Shown here: positions 1 to 5,981 of the stretch, one piece after another
Position numbering within the stretch: the stretch's first letter is position 1
How the letters are laid out: the number at the start of each line of letters is the position of its first letter
Source: an uncultured beta proteobacterium
GTDB lineage: Bacteria; Pseudomonadota; Gammaproteobacteria; Burkholderiales; Burkholderiaceae_C
Assembly: GCA_903870955.1 (NCBI GenBank)
Contig: CAIQEX010000682.1
Location: forward strand, 1-11,485
Direction of reading: 5' to 3'
Length of the DNA stretch: 11,485 nt
The notes under the pieces: model-generated
Databases searched by the model: none
Told to the model about the DNA's origin: nothing
What the model saw: only the letters and a program-made list of their open reading frames with translations
Made by a program: the position numbers and the translations under genes

Positions 1-1100
1 ATGCCGCTGGCCAGGTTGTCGGCCGAGATCACAAACACCAGTTTGCTCACATCGTGGCCTTGTCCCGCCAGCCAGGAAAACAGCACGTTGCTGGCAGCAC
101 TCAGCAAAGCGCCCAGCATCAGCACGCGCATCACACCCATGCGCAAGGCCATGGCGCCGCCGATGAAAGCACCCACCAAGGTCATGATCACGCCAAAGAC
201 TTTGGTGACGGCTGCGACTTCGTCCTTGGTATAGCCCATGTCCACATAAAACGGGTTGGCCATGATGCCCATCACCACATCACTGATGCGGTAGGTGGCA
301 ATCAATGCCAGGATCAGTGCGGCCTGCCAGCGGTAGCGGCGCAGAAATTCGGCAAAGGGTTCCACCAGCGCGCCACGCAACCACTCGGCTGCGTTTTTGG
401 GGTGCGGCAGGGGCCGAGGCGTGGGCTCCTTGGAAAAAAGTACGGTCAGTACGCCGGGCAACATGGACAGCGCCATCACCAGATAAGCCGTTTGCCAAGC
501 ACCGTGCTGGTAATTGGCGGTGCCCGCAACTTCTGAACGGGCGGCAATCCAGAGGGCCCCTGCACCGGCCCAGATCATGGCCAGGCGGTAGCCGGTCTGG
601 TAGGTGGCGGCGAGCGCGGCCTGGTGCTGCACATCAGCAGATTCGATGCGAAAAGCGTCCAGCGCGATGTCCTGCGTGGCGGAGCCAAAGGCCACGGCAA
701 TGGCGCACCAGACCATGGGCGCCAACGCCAGTTTGGGGTCGGTCAGTGCCATGCTGACAAGGCCCCCCATGATCAGGCACTGGGCCAGCAGCAGCCAGCT
801 GCGTCTGCGTCCCATCCAGCGTGTCAGCAGTGGGATCGGCATGCGATCGACCAGTGGCGACCAGACCCACTTGAAGCCGTAGGCCAGGCCGACCCAACTC
901 AAAAAACCGATGGTGCTGCGATCGACCCCGGCCTCGCGCAGCCAGAAACTTAGCGTGCCAAAAACCAGCAGCAGGGGTAGACCGGCAGAAAAACCCAGCG
1001 ACAACATGCGCAGGGAGGCCGGCTCCAGATAGACCTTGAGGGTTTGCGCCCAGGTGGGTTTGTCAGCCGGTGCGGATGGGCCGTGCGTTGTAGGATTCAT
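1..1100 (-). CDS. ampG: AmpG-family muropeptide MFS permease (C-terminus cut by window edge)
   Basis: Reading the minus strand from an ATG at 1100 gives an open frame of 366 codons with no stop, running off the left edge. The N-terminal part is typical of AmpG: a cytosolic leader, then FSAGLPLLLVFGTLSFWLREAGV, which I give only as a landmark at residues about 37-59, followed by IGFLSWVGLAYGFKWVWSPL and VDR. Further on there are alternating hydrophobic segments and basic loops (GRRRSW). AmpG proteins are inner-membrane proton-driven permeases that bring anhydro-muropeptides from the periplasm into the cytosol for cell-wall recycling and, in some species, beta-lactamase signalling. E. coli AmpG has 491 residues; betaproteobacterial ones are shorter, so perhaps 60-100 residues are missing here. 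The gene is divergent from the M48 peptidase, 61 bases away. No good ribosome binding site precedes the ATG. The family call is from memory of the motif pattern; another MFS subfamily is possible but less likely. Confidence 0.85.
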   Translation of the reverse strand, partial: MNPTTHGPSAPADKPTWAQTLKVYLEPASLRMLSLGFSAGLPLLLVFGTLSFWLREAGVDRSTIGFLSWVGLAYGFKWVWSPLVDRMPIPLLTRWMGRRRSWLLLAQCLIMGGLVSMALTDPKLALAPMVWCAIAVAFGSATQDIALDAFRIESADVQHQAALAATYQTGYRLAMIWAGAGALWIAARSEVAGTANYQHGAWQTAYLVMALSMLPGVLTVLFSKEPTPRPLPHPKNAAEWLRGALVEPFAEFLRRYRWQAALILALIATYRISDVVMGIMANPFYVDMGYTKDEVAAVTKVFGVIMTLVGAFIGGAMALRMGVMRVLMLGALLSAASNVLFSWLAGQGHDVSKLVFVISADNLASG

Positions 1101-1104
1101 GCAG

Positions 1105-1113
1105 GAATAATAC
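1105..1113 (-). promoter_or_regulatory. Possible -10 element of ampG (leaderless?)
   Basis: On the minus strand TATTAT lies at 1112-1107, seven bases before the ATG at 1100. If it is the -10 box, transcription would start at or next to the start codon, giving a leaderless mRNA. This would fit the absence of a Shine-Dalgarno sequence. No convincing -35 box is seen 17 bases upstream (GGGTTT), so this is a weak call. Confidence 0.25.
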
Positions 1114-1161
1114 TTGCTGCCCGGTTGCAAACCCGCAGCCTGCGCCCCATCTCTAGGTCTT

Positions 1162-2019
1162 ATGAAATCTCGCCGTTTTTCCCGTCGGTTTGTCCTGCGT
1201 TTTGGTGCGCCAATGCTGTGGGCCTTTTTGACCCTGCAGGGAACTGCCCAGGCCCAGGCCCAGGAAGGCGTGAATGTGGGCAAGAATTCCGCCTTTACCC
1301 AATTGGTTCCAGCAGAAAGTGTCGAGCGTTCTGCGGCCCAAAACTACGCGCAAATGCTGCAGCAGGCCGCAGCGAAAAATGCCTTGGGCCCTGCCGACAA
1401 TGCCCAGGTCAAGCGCTTGCGCAGCATCGCGCAACGTCTGATTCCCTTTGCCATCCCCTGGAACGAGCGCGCCAAACAGTGGAAGTGGGAGGTGAATCTG
1501 ATTGGCTCGACCCAGATCAATGCGTTTTGCATGCCCGGCGGAAAAATCGCTTTTTACAGCGGCATCCTCAAGCAGTTGCAACTGACGGATGACGAAGTGG
1601 CCATGGTCATGGGCCACGAGATTGCGCATGCCTTGCGCGAACACGCCCGCGAGCGCATGGGCAAAAATGCCGCCACCGGCATTGGCGCCAGCGTCATCAC
1701 GCAGCTTTTTGGCCTGGGGCAGATCGGCCAGACGGTCACCAACTACGGCGCGCAATTGCTCACCCTGGAATTCAGCCGTTCCGACGAATCCGAGGCTGAT
1801 CTGGTGGGGATGGAGTTGGCCGCGCGCGCCGGTTTTGATCCACGGGCCGGAGTGACTTTGTGGCAGAAAATGGGCGCCGCCAACAAAGGTGCGCCGCCGC
1901 AATGGCTGTCTACCCACCCGTCTGGCACAACCCGTATCGCCGATATTCAAGCCAATCTGCCCCGGGTCATGCCTTTGTACCAGCGCGCCAAAAGTAACGC
2001 CGTGGGGGCTTCGCAGTAG
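1162..2019 (+). CDS. Secreted M48-family zinc metallopeptidase (LoiP/BepA-like)
   Basis: A 285-residue protein. The signature HEIAH (residues 152-156, bases 1615-1629) gives two zinc-ligand histidines and the catalytic Glu. ESEAD about 55 residues later (E209) supplies the third ligand, as in the ExxAD motif of the M48 family. I chose the ATG at 1162 over the upstream in-frame ATG at 1114, because it starts a clean signal peptide: MKSRRFSRRF, a hydrophobic core, then an AQAQA cleavage region around residues 30-34. No lipobox is seen, so it is probably a soluble periplasmic protein rather than a lipoprotein like E. coli LoiP. There is no extra TPR domain, so it is nearer to LoiP/YcaL than to full-length BepA. 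Known relatives degrade or help fold outer-membrane proteins. The gene stands alone between ampG (divergent) and a DUF2591 gene; the ribosome binding site is weak. Confidence 0.9.
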   Translation: MKSRRFSRRFVLRFGAPMLWAFLTLQGTAQAQAQEGVNVGKNSAFTQLVPAESVERSAAQNYAQMLQQAAAKNALGPADNAQVKRLRSIAQRLIPFAIPWNERAKQWKWEVNLIGSTQINAFCMPGGKIAFYSGILKQLQLTDDEVAMVMGHEIAHALREHARERMGKNAATGIGASVITQLFGLGQIGQTVTNYGAQLLTLEFSRSDESEADLVGMELAARAGFDPRAGVTLWQKMGAANKGAPPQWLSTHPSGTTRIADIQANLPRVMPLYQRAKSNAVGASQ

Positions 2020-2035
2020 GCGATGTTTCAGACGC

Positions 2036-2070
2036 TTGCAAAAATAGCTGGGAGCTGCGGCTAAGGGCTG
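2036..2070. repeat. Degenerate Comamonadaceae-type intergenic repeat
   Basis: The stretch beginning TTGCAAAAATAGCTGGGAGC and continuing GCGGCTAAGGGCTGG resembles the dispersed element with an AAAAATAGCTG core and a following AAGNGCT arm that I recall as frequent between genes in Rhodoferax, Polaromonas and Acidovorax relatives. The arms here pair poorly, so this would be a decayed copy. It sits in the 105-base gap after the M48 gene. Recognition is from memory, not from a comparison. Confidence 0.35.
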
Positions 2071-2110
2071 GTAATCTGACAACCCCATCAGAACGCATGT
2101 TGCGTCCGAC

Positions 2111-2116
2111 GAGGAG
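2111..2116 (+). promoter_or_regulatory. Shine-Dalgarno site of the DUF2591 gene
   Basis: GAGGAG lies eight bases before the ATG at 2125 and fixes that start. It is one of the strongest ribosome binding sites in the left half of the window. Confidence 0.7.
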
Positions 2117-2124
2117 ATGACTAT

Positions 2125-2496
2125 ATGAATGCGAAGAGAATTGAGGGCACGCTGCTGGATTTCTGGGTGGCCAAGGCCGCCAATCTGACGCTACAGGAGC
2201 AACCTCTTGCGCCCGGCGAGAAGCACGATCCGGATAGCGGACTCTGGCATCCCGAGACCTTTCACCCATCAAGCGACTGGACCCATGGCGGACCTCTGCT
2301 GTCGAACGACTGGTATGCGGTCGAAGATGTTTTGAACGACTGGTTCAGCCCGGACTGGAGTTACGTTCCGGCGTTTCGTGAAGACCCGTTGAAGTGGTTC
2401 ATGCGCGCATTCGTGGCACTGCAATTTGGCGAAGCGCTGGAAGAACGGGACGATATTGAGGAAGGCTCTTCCCCTCCGCCCCAGCCCGCGCCTTAG
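2125..2496 (+). CDS. DUF2591 (phage NinX-like) family protein
   Basis: A 123-residue protein that matches the pattern of the DUF2591 family, which includes lambdoid phage NinX. It has LLDFWVAKA near the N-terminus (residues 10-18), the central FHPSSDWTHGGPLL (residues 46-59), and the C-terminal MRAFVALQFGEAL (residues 93-105). The function of the family is unknown. The start is supported by GAGGAG eight bases upstream. The C-terminus (residues 113-123) is acidic and then proline-rich, which looks like a variable tail. There is no signal peptide or membrane segment, so it should be cytosolic. No other phage genes are nearby, so it is either a lone prophage relic or one of the many chromosomal family members kept by the host. 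It ends nine bases before the end of the convergent diguanylate cyclase gene. The family call is by motif memory. Confidence 0.7.
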   Translation: MNAKRIEGTLLDFWVAKAANLTLQEQPLAPGEKHDPDSGLWHPETFHPSSDWTHGGPLLSNDWYAVEDVLNDWFSPDWSYVPAFREDPLKWFMRAFVALQFGEALEERDDIEEGSSPPPQPAP

Positions 2497-2505
2497 CGTT
2501 ACGCT
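2497..2505. other. Nine-base convergent gene junction with a mini-hairpin
   Basis: The two convergent genes end nine bases apart. AGCG TTA CGCT (2495-2505) forms a four-pair stem with a three-base loop that overlaps the plus-strand stop codon. It is short for a terminator and has no long U-run on either side, so it is only a weak candidate for a shared bidirectional terminator. Confidence 0.2.
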
Positions 2506-3528
2506 TTAGAAGAAATCAAGGTTCTCGCTGGGCGGCATTTCGCGTGTGGCTAGTCCATCCCGCTCCATGTCTTCAAAAAAGGTGAGCCGGTTCCGGCCGT
2601 TTTGCTTGCTGAAATACAGTGCCTTGTCGGCATAGTCCAGCAGCGTACCGGCAAAGGTGTTGCGGATCATCTCCGTGGCACCAATGCTGATGGTGACCTG
2701 GCCAACCTGGGGGATATTCTGGGTCTCCACCGATTTACGCAAACGCTCCAGAAGGCCGGCTGCCTCCTCGCGGTCGTGGCAACGGATCATCAACACAAAC
2801 TCCTCGCCACCAAAGCGGAAAACCAGGTCATCGTTTCGCAAAGCATTTTTCAGCAAATGCGCCAGCAGGATCAGCACTTCGTCACCATACAGATGGCCAA
2901 AACGGTCATTGACCGATTTGAAATGATCGATGTCGATCATGGCGATCCAGTAACTGGTCGGACTTTGCGACTTGCGTAGATCAACCGCAACCGGATGGTC
3001 GTTTTCCATCGGCTGCAACTCATAGACGCGGCTAAAGCATTCGTCAAAGGTCTTGCGATTGGCCAAACCGGTTAATGAGTCGGTCTGGGACTCTTGCAGC
3101 AACTGGCAGAAGTTCCGGTAGATTTGCAGCATGCCGTCAATCACGCGGCTGTCACTATCCAGCAATGCGACTTTGCTGCGGATGACCAGATAGGTCGTGG
3201 CCGAGCGCGTATCCATAACCGTCATGACATTCAAGAACCCGTCCGCTAGCGCGAGTTGTAGCGTGGACGAGTCTGCCGCGTGGTGTTGCTGAAAGGCTTG
3301 TAACAGTTCAGGGGAGACGTCAAATCCTTCGCGAAGGACCTGGCACTTTTCAGACCCGAAAATCACCTCGGAACGCACTTCGCCCCGGCTTGATACCTTG
3401 TAGAGCGACAAACCGGTGGGGTGAATAAAACCATTCAGCGTCTTGAGCAGACTGGCTTCCAGCAATTCCAGATCGCGAATTCCAGTCAGGCTGACCAGTT
3501 GATCCAGAAGGTGGGGGGTGTTGAACAT
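2506..3528 (-). CDS. Diguanylate cyclase: GAF-like N-terminal region plus GGDEF domain
   Basis: A 340-residue cytosolic protein predicted to make cyclic-di-GMP from two GTP. Residues about 10-145 look like a GAF-type sensor region (alternating strands and helices, no membrane segment); I cannot name its ligand. The GGDEF domain starts at DSLTGLANRKTF (150-161) and contains DIDHFKSVND (199-208) and the active-site signature GGEEF at 240-244, an active variant. RNDD at 231-234 lies five residues before it and is an intact RxxD inhibitory site, so product feedback is expected. C-terminal landmarks ISIGAT and DKALYFSKQNGRN are also present. It has no EAL or HD-GYP domain. It is convergent with the DUF2591 gene. 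A nine-pair inverted repeat lies in its leader (3561-3591). Enzyme class is sure; the signal it responds to is unknown. Confidence 0.93.
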   Translation of the reverse strand: MFNTPHLLDQLVSLTGIRDLELLEASLLKTLNGFIHPTGLSLYKVSSRGEVRSEVIFGSEKCQVLREGFDVSPELLQAFQQHHAADSSTLQLALADGFLNVMTVMDTRSATTYLVIRSKVALLDSDSRVIDGMLQIYRNFCQLLQESQTDSLTGLANRKTFDECFSRVYELQPMENDHPVAVDLRKSQSPTSYWIAMIDIDHFKSVNDRFGHLYGDEVLILLAHLLKNALRNDDLVFRFGGEEFVLMIRCHDREEAAGLLERLRKSVETQNIPQVGQVTISIGATEMIRNTFAGTLLDYADKALYFSKQNGRNRLTFFEDMERDGLATREMPPSENLDFF

Positions 3529-3560
3529 TTGCTTGCAATGACTCCTGAAGAATCATACCT

Positions 3561-3591
3561 TCGCCAGCAAACTTTGGGGGCCTGCTGGCGA
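3561..3591. repeat. Perfect inverted repeat in the diguanylate cyclase leader
   Basis: TCGCCAGCA (3561-3569) and TGCTGGCGA (3583-3591) pair perfectly over nine bases, with a 13-base G-rich loop on the plus strand. It lies 33 bases upstream of the minus-strand ATG at 3528. It could be an operator for a dimeric regulator or a 5' leader hairpin. No U-run follows on the minus strand, so it is not an obvious terminator. Confidence 0.5.
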
Positions 3592-3626
3592 CTTTAAAGG
3601 CCGCCAAGACTTGATGAAGATCAGGA

Positions 3627-3690
3627 CTTAAGCGCCTCGTTCATGGCATCACGGTCCAGTTCCTTTTCCCAGTGCGCCACCACAAGTAGG
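3627..3690 (-). other. Possible short coding remnant or small peptide
   Basis: In the 230-base gap between the diguanylate cyclase and the next gene, the minus strand carries a GTG-initiated stretch of 20 codons that reads VVAHWEKELDRDAMNEALK and one further Ser before TGA. It looks like the amphipathic end of a real protein, but a stop codon lies only a few codons upstream and I see no ribosome binding site. It may be the decayed 3' end of a lost gene, or chance. Apart from this, the inverted repeat and the promoter listed separately, I see nothing in the gap. Confidence 0.2.
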
Positions 3691-3694
3691 GAAA

Positions 3695-3723
3695 TTCACA
3701 TCATTTTGAATCCCTCATAAGAT
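3695..3723 (+). promoter_or_regulatory. Sigma70-like promoter of the 164-aa unknown gene
   Basis: TTCACA (3695-3700) and TAAGAT (3718-3723) are separated by exactly 17 bases and each is close to the consensus boxes TTGACA and TATAAT. Transcription would begin near 3730 and give a leader of about 29 bases, with GGAAG at 3743-3747 before the ATG at 3759. Confidence 0.5.
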
Positions 3724-3758
3724 AGGGGCATTCAAGAATTACGGAAGACAACACGCAT

Positions 3759-4253
3759 ATGACCGCCAAAACCATGAAACACAGCGCCAGTATCTGGGAC
3801 GGAGAGGTCGGCAATTCCCGTTGTATCGACGTGGTGCATTGGGAAGGCGACATCACGCCCGAGCAATTGGCCAATGTGGCCACGCAGATTTCCACCGTCT
3901 GGCAAACCGTCGATTTGCAGTTGGACCCGAAGCACCCCATGCATGGCAATGTTTACCACCTGCGCAAAATGGCCGACGATGAATACGAAGAAGCGGAGTA
4001 CCAAAAGCGCAAGGCGGCTTTCGAAGCCCGTTACGCCGGTAAGCGTGTGTGGGTGCACGGCTACCACCACGAAGAAGACGTGGCCACCGGCACCAGCGAA
4101 CCGTTTTACTACGACACCATGTTCAGCACGTTGTTCATCACACTGGCCGACATCGAAGCACTATGTGACAAGCATTACGGTGAAGATGTGTGGGACGAGT
4201 ACAGCCTGTACCTGGATGACAAACTGCCCACGCCCCTGGCTATCGATTTTTAA
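3759..4253 (+). CDS. Uncharacterised acidic cytosolic protein, 164 aa
   Basis: I do not recognise this family. The protein is strongly charged and acidic, has no signal peptide and no membrane segment, and is rich in aromatic residues and histidine (WVHGYHHEED around residues 97-106; FYYDTMFSTLF around 117-127). A charged helix (DDEYEEAEYQKRKAAFEARY, residues 73-92) is likely. It has two cysteines (residues 22 and about 137). It is preceded by a good promoter and a GGAAG site 11 bases before the ATG at 3759, so it is probably a monocistronic, expressed gene. An in-frame ATG at 3774 is an alternative start. It converges with the copper storage gene, 51 bases away, with no clear terminator between them. 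Nothing in the sequence ties it to copper. Confidence 0.75.
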   Translation: MTAKTMKHSASIWDGEVGNSRCIDVVHWEGDITPEQLANVATQISTVWQTVDLQLDPKHPMHGNVYHLRKMADDEYEEAEYQKRKAAFEARYAGKRVWVHGYHHEEDVATGTSEPFYYDTMFSTLFITLADIEALCDKHYGEDVWDEYSLYLDDKLPTPLAIDF

Positions 4254-4304
4254 GTTCGACTAGCCGCCGACCCGTTATTCACTGGTCAGCAATTGCGTTC
4301 ACGT

Positions 4305-4742
4305 TCAGGCTGAAATCGCCTTGCATTCTTTGGCGCAAGCCACACACGATTCCGCACAGGCTTTGCATTCGGCATGCTGCTCGTGCTTGCGGCATTCCTT
4401 CTCGCAGATTTCGCAGGCCTCACCGGTGAGCTTGGCCAAGGCGGGAAGCAGTTTGGACTGTTGAGCGGCTAACGCTTGCAGTGCGCTGCACAAGGCGATG
4501 GTCTGGTTGACGGTTTGGGCGCATGCCGCCATAGCCTTGTCGCCATCGGCCAGCAGCACCAGACAATGGGCTATGCAGGCCTGACCTTTAACGACGCAAT
4601 CAGAAGTGGCGGCCAACAGGCCCTTTGCGACGGAGCCATGCATGTGGCTATGGTCGTGAGCGGCTTCTTGCGCTAGCGCCGAAGTTTGTGCCGCTGCAAA
4701 AAGCGCGGCGCCCGCGCCGATCAAACTATCCCTTCTGTTCAT
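4305..4742 (-). CDS. csp1: Csp1-type four-helix-bundle copper storage protein
   Basis: A 145-residue protein with a twin-arginine-like leader (NRRDSLIG, then an Ala-rich core to about residue 24) and a His/Met segment just after it (HDHSHMHG, residues 29-36). The mature part has exactly 13 cysteines, at 49, 56, 60, 74, 85, 110, 113, 117, 126, 129, 133, 136 and 140, mostly spaced CxxC or CxxxC as needed to line the inside of a helical bundle. Methylosinus trichosporium Csp1, the founding member, is also a Tat-exported four-helix bundle with 13 Cys that holds many Cu(I) ions per tetramer. The role here is inferred: buffering copper in the periplasm. AAAGGAG at 4755-4749 lies six bases before the ATG. 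It follows exbD by 113 bases on the same strand, with a palindrome between, so it may be both cotranscribed and separately controlled. The DUF326-type ferredoxin-like annotation sometimes given to this family refers to the same proteins. Confidence 0.88.
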   Translation of the reverse strand: MNRRDSLIGAGAALFAAAQTSALAQEAAHDHSHMHGSVAKGLLAATSDCVVKGQACIAHCLVLLADGDKAMAACAQTVNQTIALCSALQALAAQQSKLLPALAKLTGEACEICEKECRKHEQHAECKACAESCVACAKECKAISA

Positions 4743-4763
4743 ATCGCACTCCTTTATGTTGGT

Positions 4764-4781
4764 AAGCCTTAAATAGGGCTT
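4764..4781. promoter_or_regulatory. Candidate operator palindrome upstream of csp1
   Basis: AAGCCTTAAATAGGGCTT is an 18-base imperfect palindrome: AAGCC and GGCTT arms around an AT-rich centre. It is 21 bases upstream of the csp1 ATG, and its centre contains TATTTA on the minus strand, which could be a -10 box. A metal-responsive repressor site is a guess; it does not match the CueR consensus as I know it. Confidence 0.3.
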
Positions 4782-4855
4782 GGGTTTAGTTTAGCGTTGA
4801 GTTGGAAATTTTTGGTTGCCTGACCAGTTCAGTCTGCTATCAGGATGTGGTTTTT

Positions 4856-5266
4856 TTACCGATCGGGTTCTGTAACAAAGCCAATCTTGCGCAGACCGGC
4901 CTTTTGCGCTCCCGCCATAGCCAGAGCCACGCGTTCGTAGCGCACAGCCTTATCGCCACGGATATGCAACTCGGGTTGGGGCTCTCTGGTTGCCGCGGCC
5001 TGCAACTGCAGCGCCAACGCGGCATCAGTAACGGCCGCGTCATTCCAGTAATAGGTGCCTGCGGCGTCCACGCTGAGGCGAATCGTCTCTGGCTTGACGC
5101 TCTCAGGTTGGTTACTCACGCGTGGTAAATCGATGTTGACCGCATGCTGCATGACGGGAACCGTGATGATGAAGATGATCAACAGCACCAGCATCACATC
5201 AACAAAGGGCGTCATGTTGATTTCGTTCATCACCTCGTCGGTTTCATCCTGGGTGCCAAAGGCCAT
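4856..5266 (-). CDS. exbD: ExbD, TonB motor subunit
   Basis: A 136-residue inner-membrane protein with a short cytosolic N-terminus, one transmembrane helix (about 18-40) and a periplasmic domain. The motif INMTPFVDVMLVLLIIFI contains Asp23, the single membrane-embedded acidic residue that carries protons in ExbD/TolR proteins. The conserved HIRGDKAVRYERV segment of the periplasmic domain is present (about 100-112). ExbD works with ExbB to turn the proton gradient into motion of TonB. Its ATG is two bases after the exbB stop, so translation is coupled. Its stop, at the start of an A-run, is followed by 113 bases before csp1 with no strong terminator. TolR is the alternative family, but the adjacent tonB and receptor favour ExbD. 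Confidence 0.93.
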   Translation of the reverse strand: MAFGTQDETDEVMNEINMTPFVDVMLVLLIIFIITVPVMQHAVNIDLPRVSNQPESVKPETIRLSVDAAGTYYWNDAAVTDAALALQLQAAATREPQPELHIRGDKAVRYERVALAMAGAQKAGLRKIGFVTEPDR

Positions 5267-5267
5267 A

Positions 5268-5975
5268 TCAAGTTCCCCCGATTACGGTGCCGTTGGCTCC
5301 TACCCGCGCACCCGTCACGTAGTAGGCATGCAAATCGTGCGCAAAGCGGTTGAGTTTGGCCAGCACCTTCTTGTTGCCACGCACCAGCGCGTTGTAGCCC
5401 AGCACTGCGGGGATGGCAACCGCAAGGCCCAGCGCCGTCATGATCAGCGCCTCGCCAATGGGACCGGCCACTTTGTCGATGCTGGCTTGCCCTGCCAGAC
5501 CAATGGACATCAGTGCATGGTAAATGCCCCAGACTGTTCCAAACAAACCCACAAAAGGCGCTGTGGAGCCGGCCGATGCCAGGATGGCAAGCCCTGATTG
5601 CAACGCCGCCGTGCTGTCGTCAATGCTGTTTCGCAGGCTGCGCGTAAGCCAGTCGCTCAGGTCAAAGCTTTCGTGCAGTGCGTTTTGGGCTTTGCCCTGG
5701 CCCTGCTGCAAATGTGAGGCTGCTTGTTGACCTTCTTGAGCCAAGGCCAGAAAGGGCCCCTTGCTGCCTAGCGCACCCAAACCCAGCTGGTAGTCCTTGG
5801 CATGCCAGAAATTTTCGGTGCCTTGCGCCTGCGCGCGCAGGCGCCGCAGATCCAGTACCTTGAGGAGAATAACCATCCACGAGGACAAAGACATGGTTAA
5901 CAAAATAAGCAGGACGCCGCGAGTCACCAAGTCCCCCTGGGTCCACACATTGACCAGTCCAAACTGGGCATTCAT
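5268..5975 (-). CDS. exbB: ExbB, TonB motor proton channel
   Basis: A 235-residue MotA/TolQ/ExbB-family protein with three membrane segments: one near residues 17-40, then STAPFVGLFGTVWGIYHALM (about 134-153) and IGEALIMTALGLAVAIPAVL (about 171-190). The GLFGTVWGI and ALGLAVAIPA motifs are the family's hallmarks. It forms the pentameric channel around the ExbD helices. I placed the start at the ATG at 5975 (MNAQFGL); an in-frame TTG at 5981 directly abutting the tonB stop is the other candidate. GGAG within the last tonB codons is well placed for the ATG. The gene is sandwiched between tonB and exbD with almost no spacing, which implies translational coupling. Confidence 0.93.
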   Translation of the reverse strand: MNAQFGLVNVWTQGDLVTRGVLLILLTMSLSSWMVILLKVLDLRRLRAQAQGTENFWHAKDYQLGLGALGSKGPFLALAQEGQQAASHLQQGQGKAQNALHESFDLSDWLTRSLRNSIDDSTAALQSGLAILASAGSTAPFVGLFGTVWGIYHALMSIGLAGQASIDKVAGPIGEALIMTALGLAVAIPAVLGYNALVRGNKKVLAKLNRFAHDLHAYYVTGARVGANGTVIGGT

Positions 5976-5981
5976 ATTCAA

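Noticed and set aside
54..953. Several plus-strand open frames across the first kilobase
   Set aside because: They are antisense to the AmpG-type permease, which is the frame with membrane segments and family motifs. Their products are Gln/His/Arg-rich and look like shadows.
1153..2088. A 311-codon open frame on the minus strand opposite the M48 peptidase
   Set aside because: It lies fully antisense to a gene with clear zinc-binding motifs and a signal peptide, and its translation is rich in His, Arg and Gly without any recognisable domain. It is explained by codon bias in the real gene.
4743..4855. Terminator between exbD and csp1
   Set aside because: Only a four-pair stem (CTGA/TCAG) is seen, well before a short A-rich stretch; not enough to separate the two genes.
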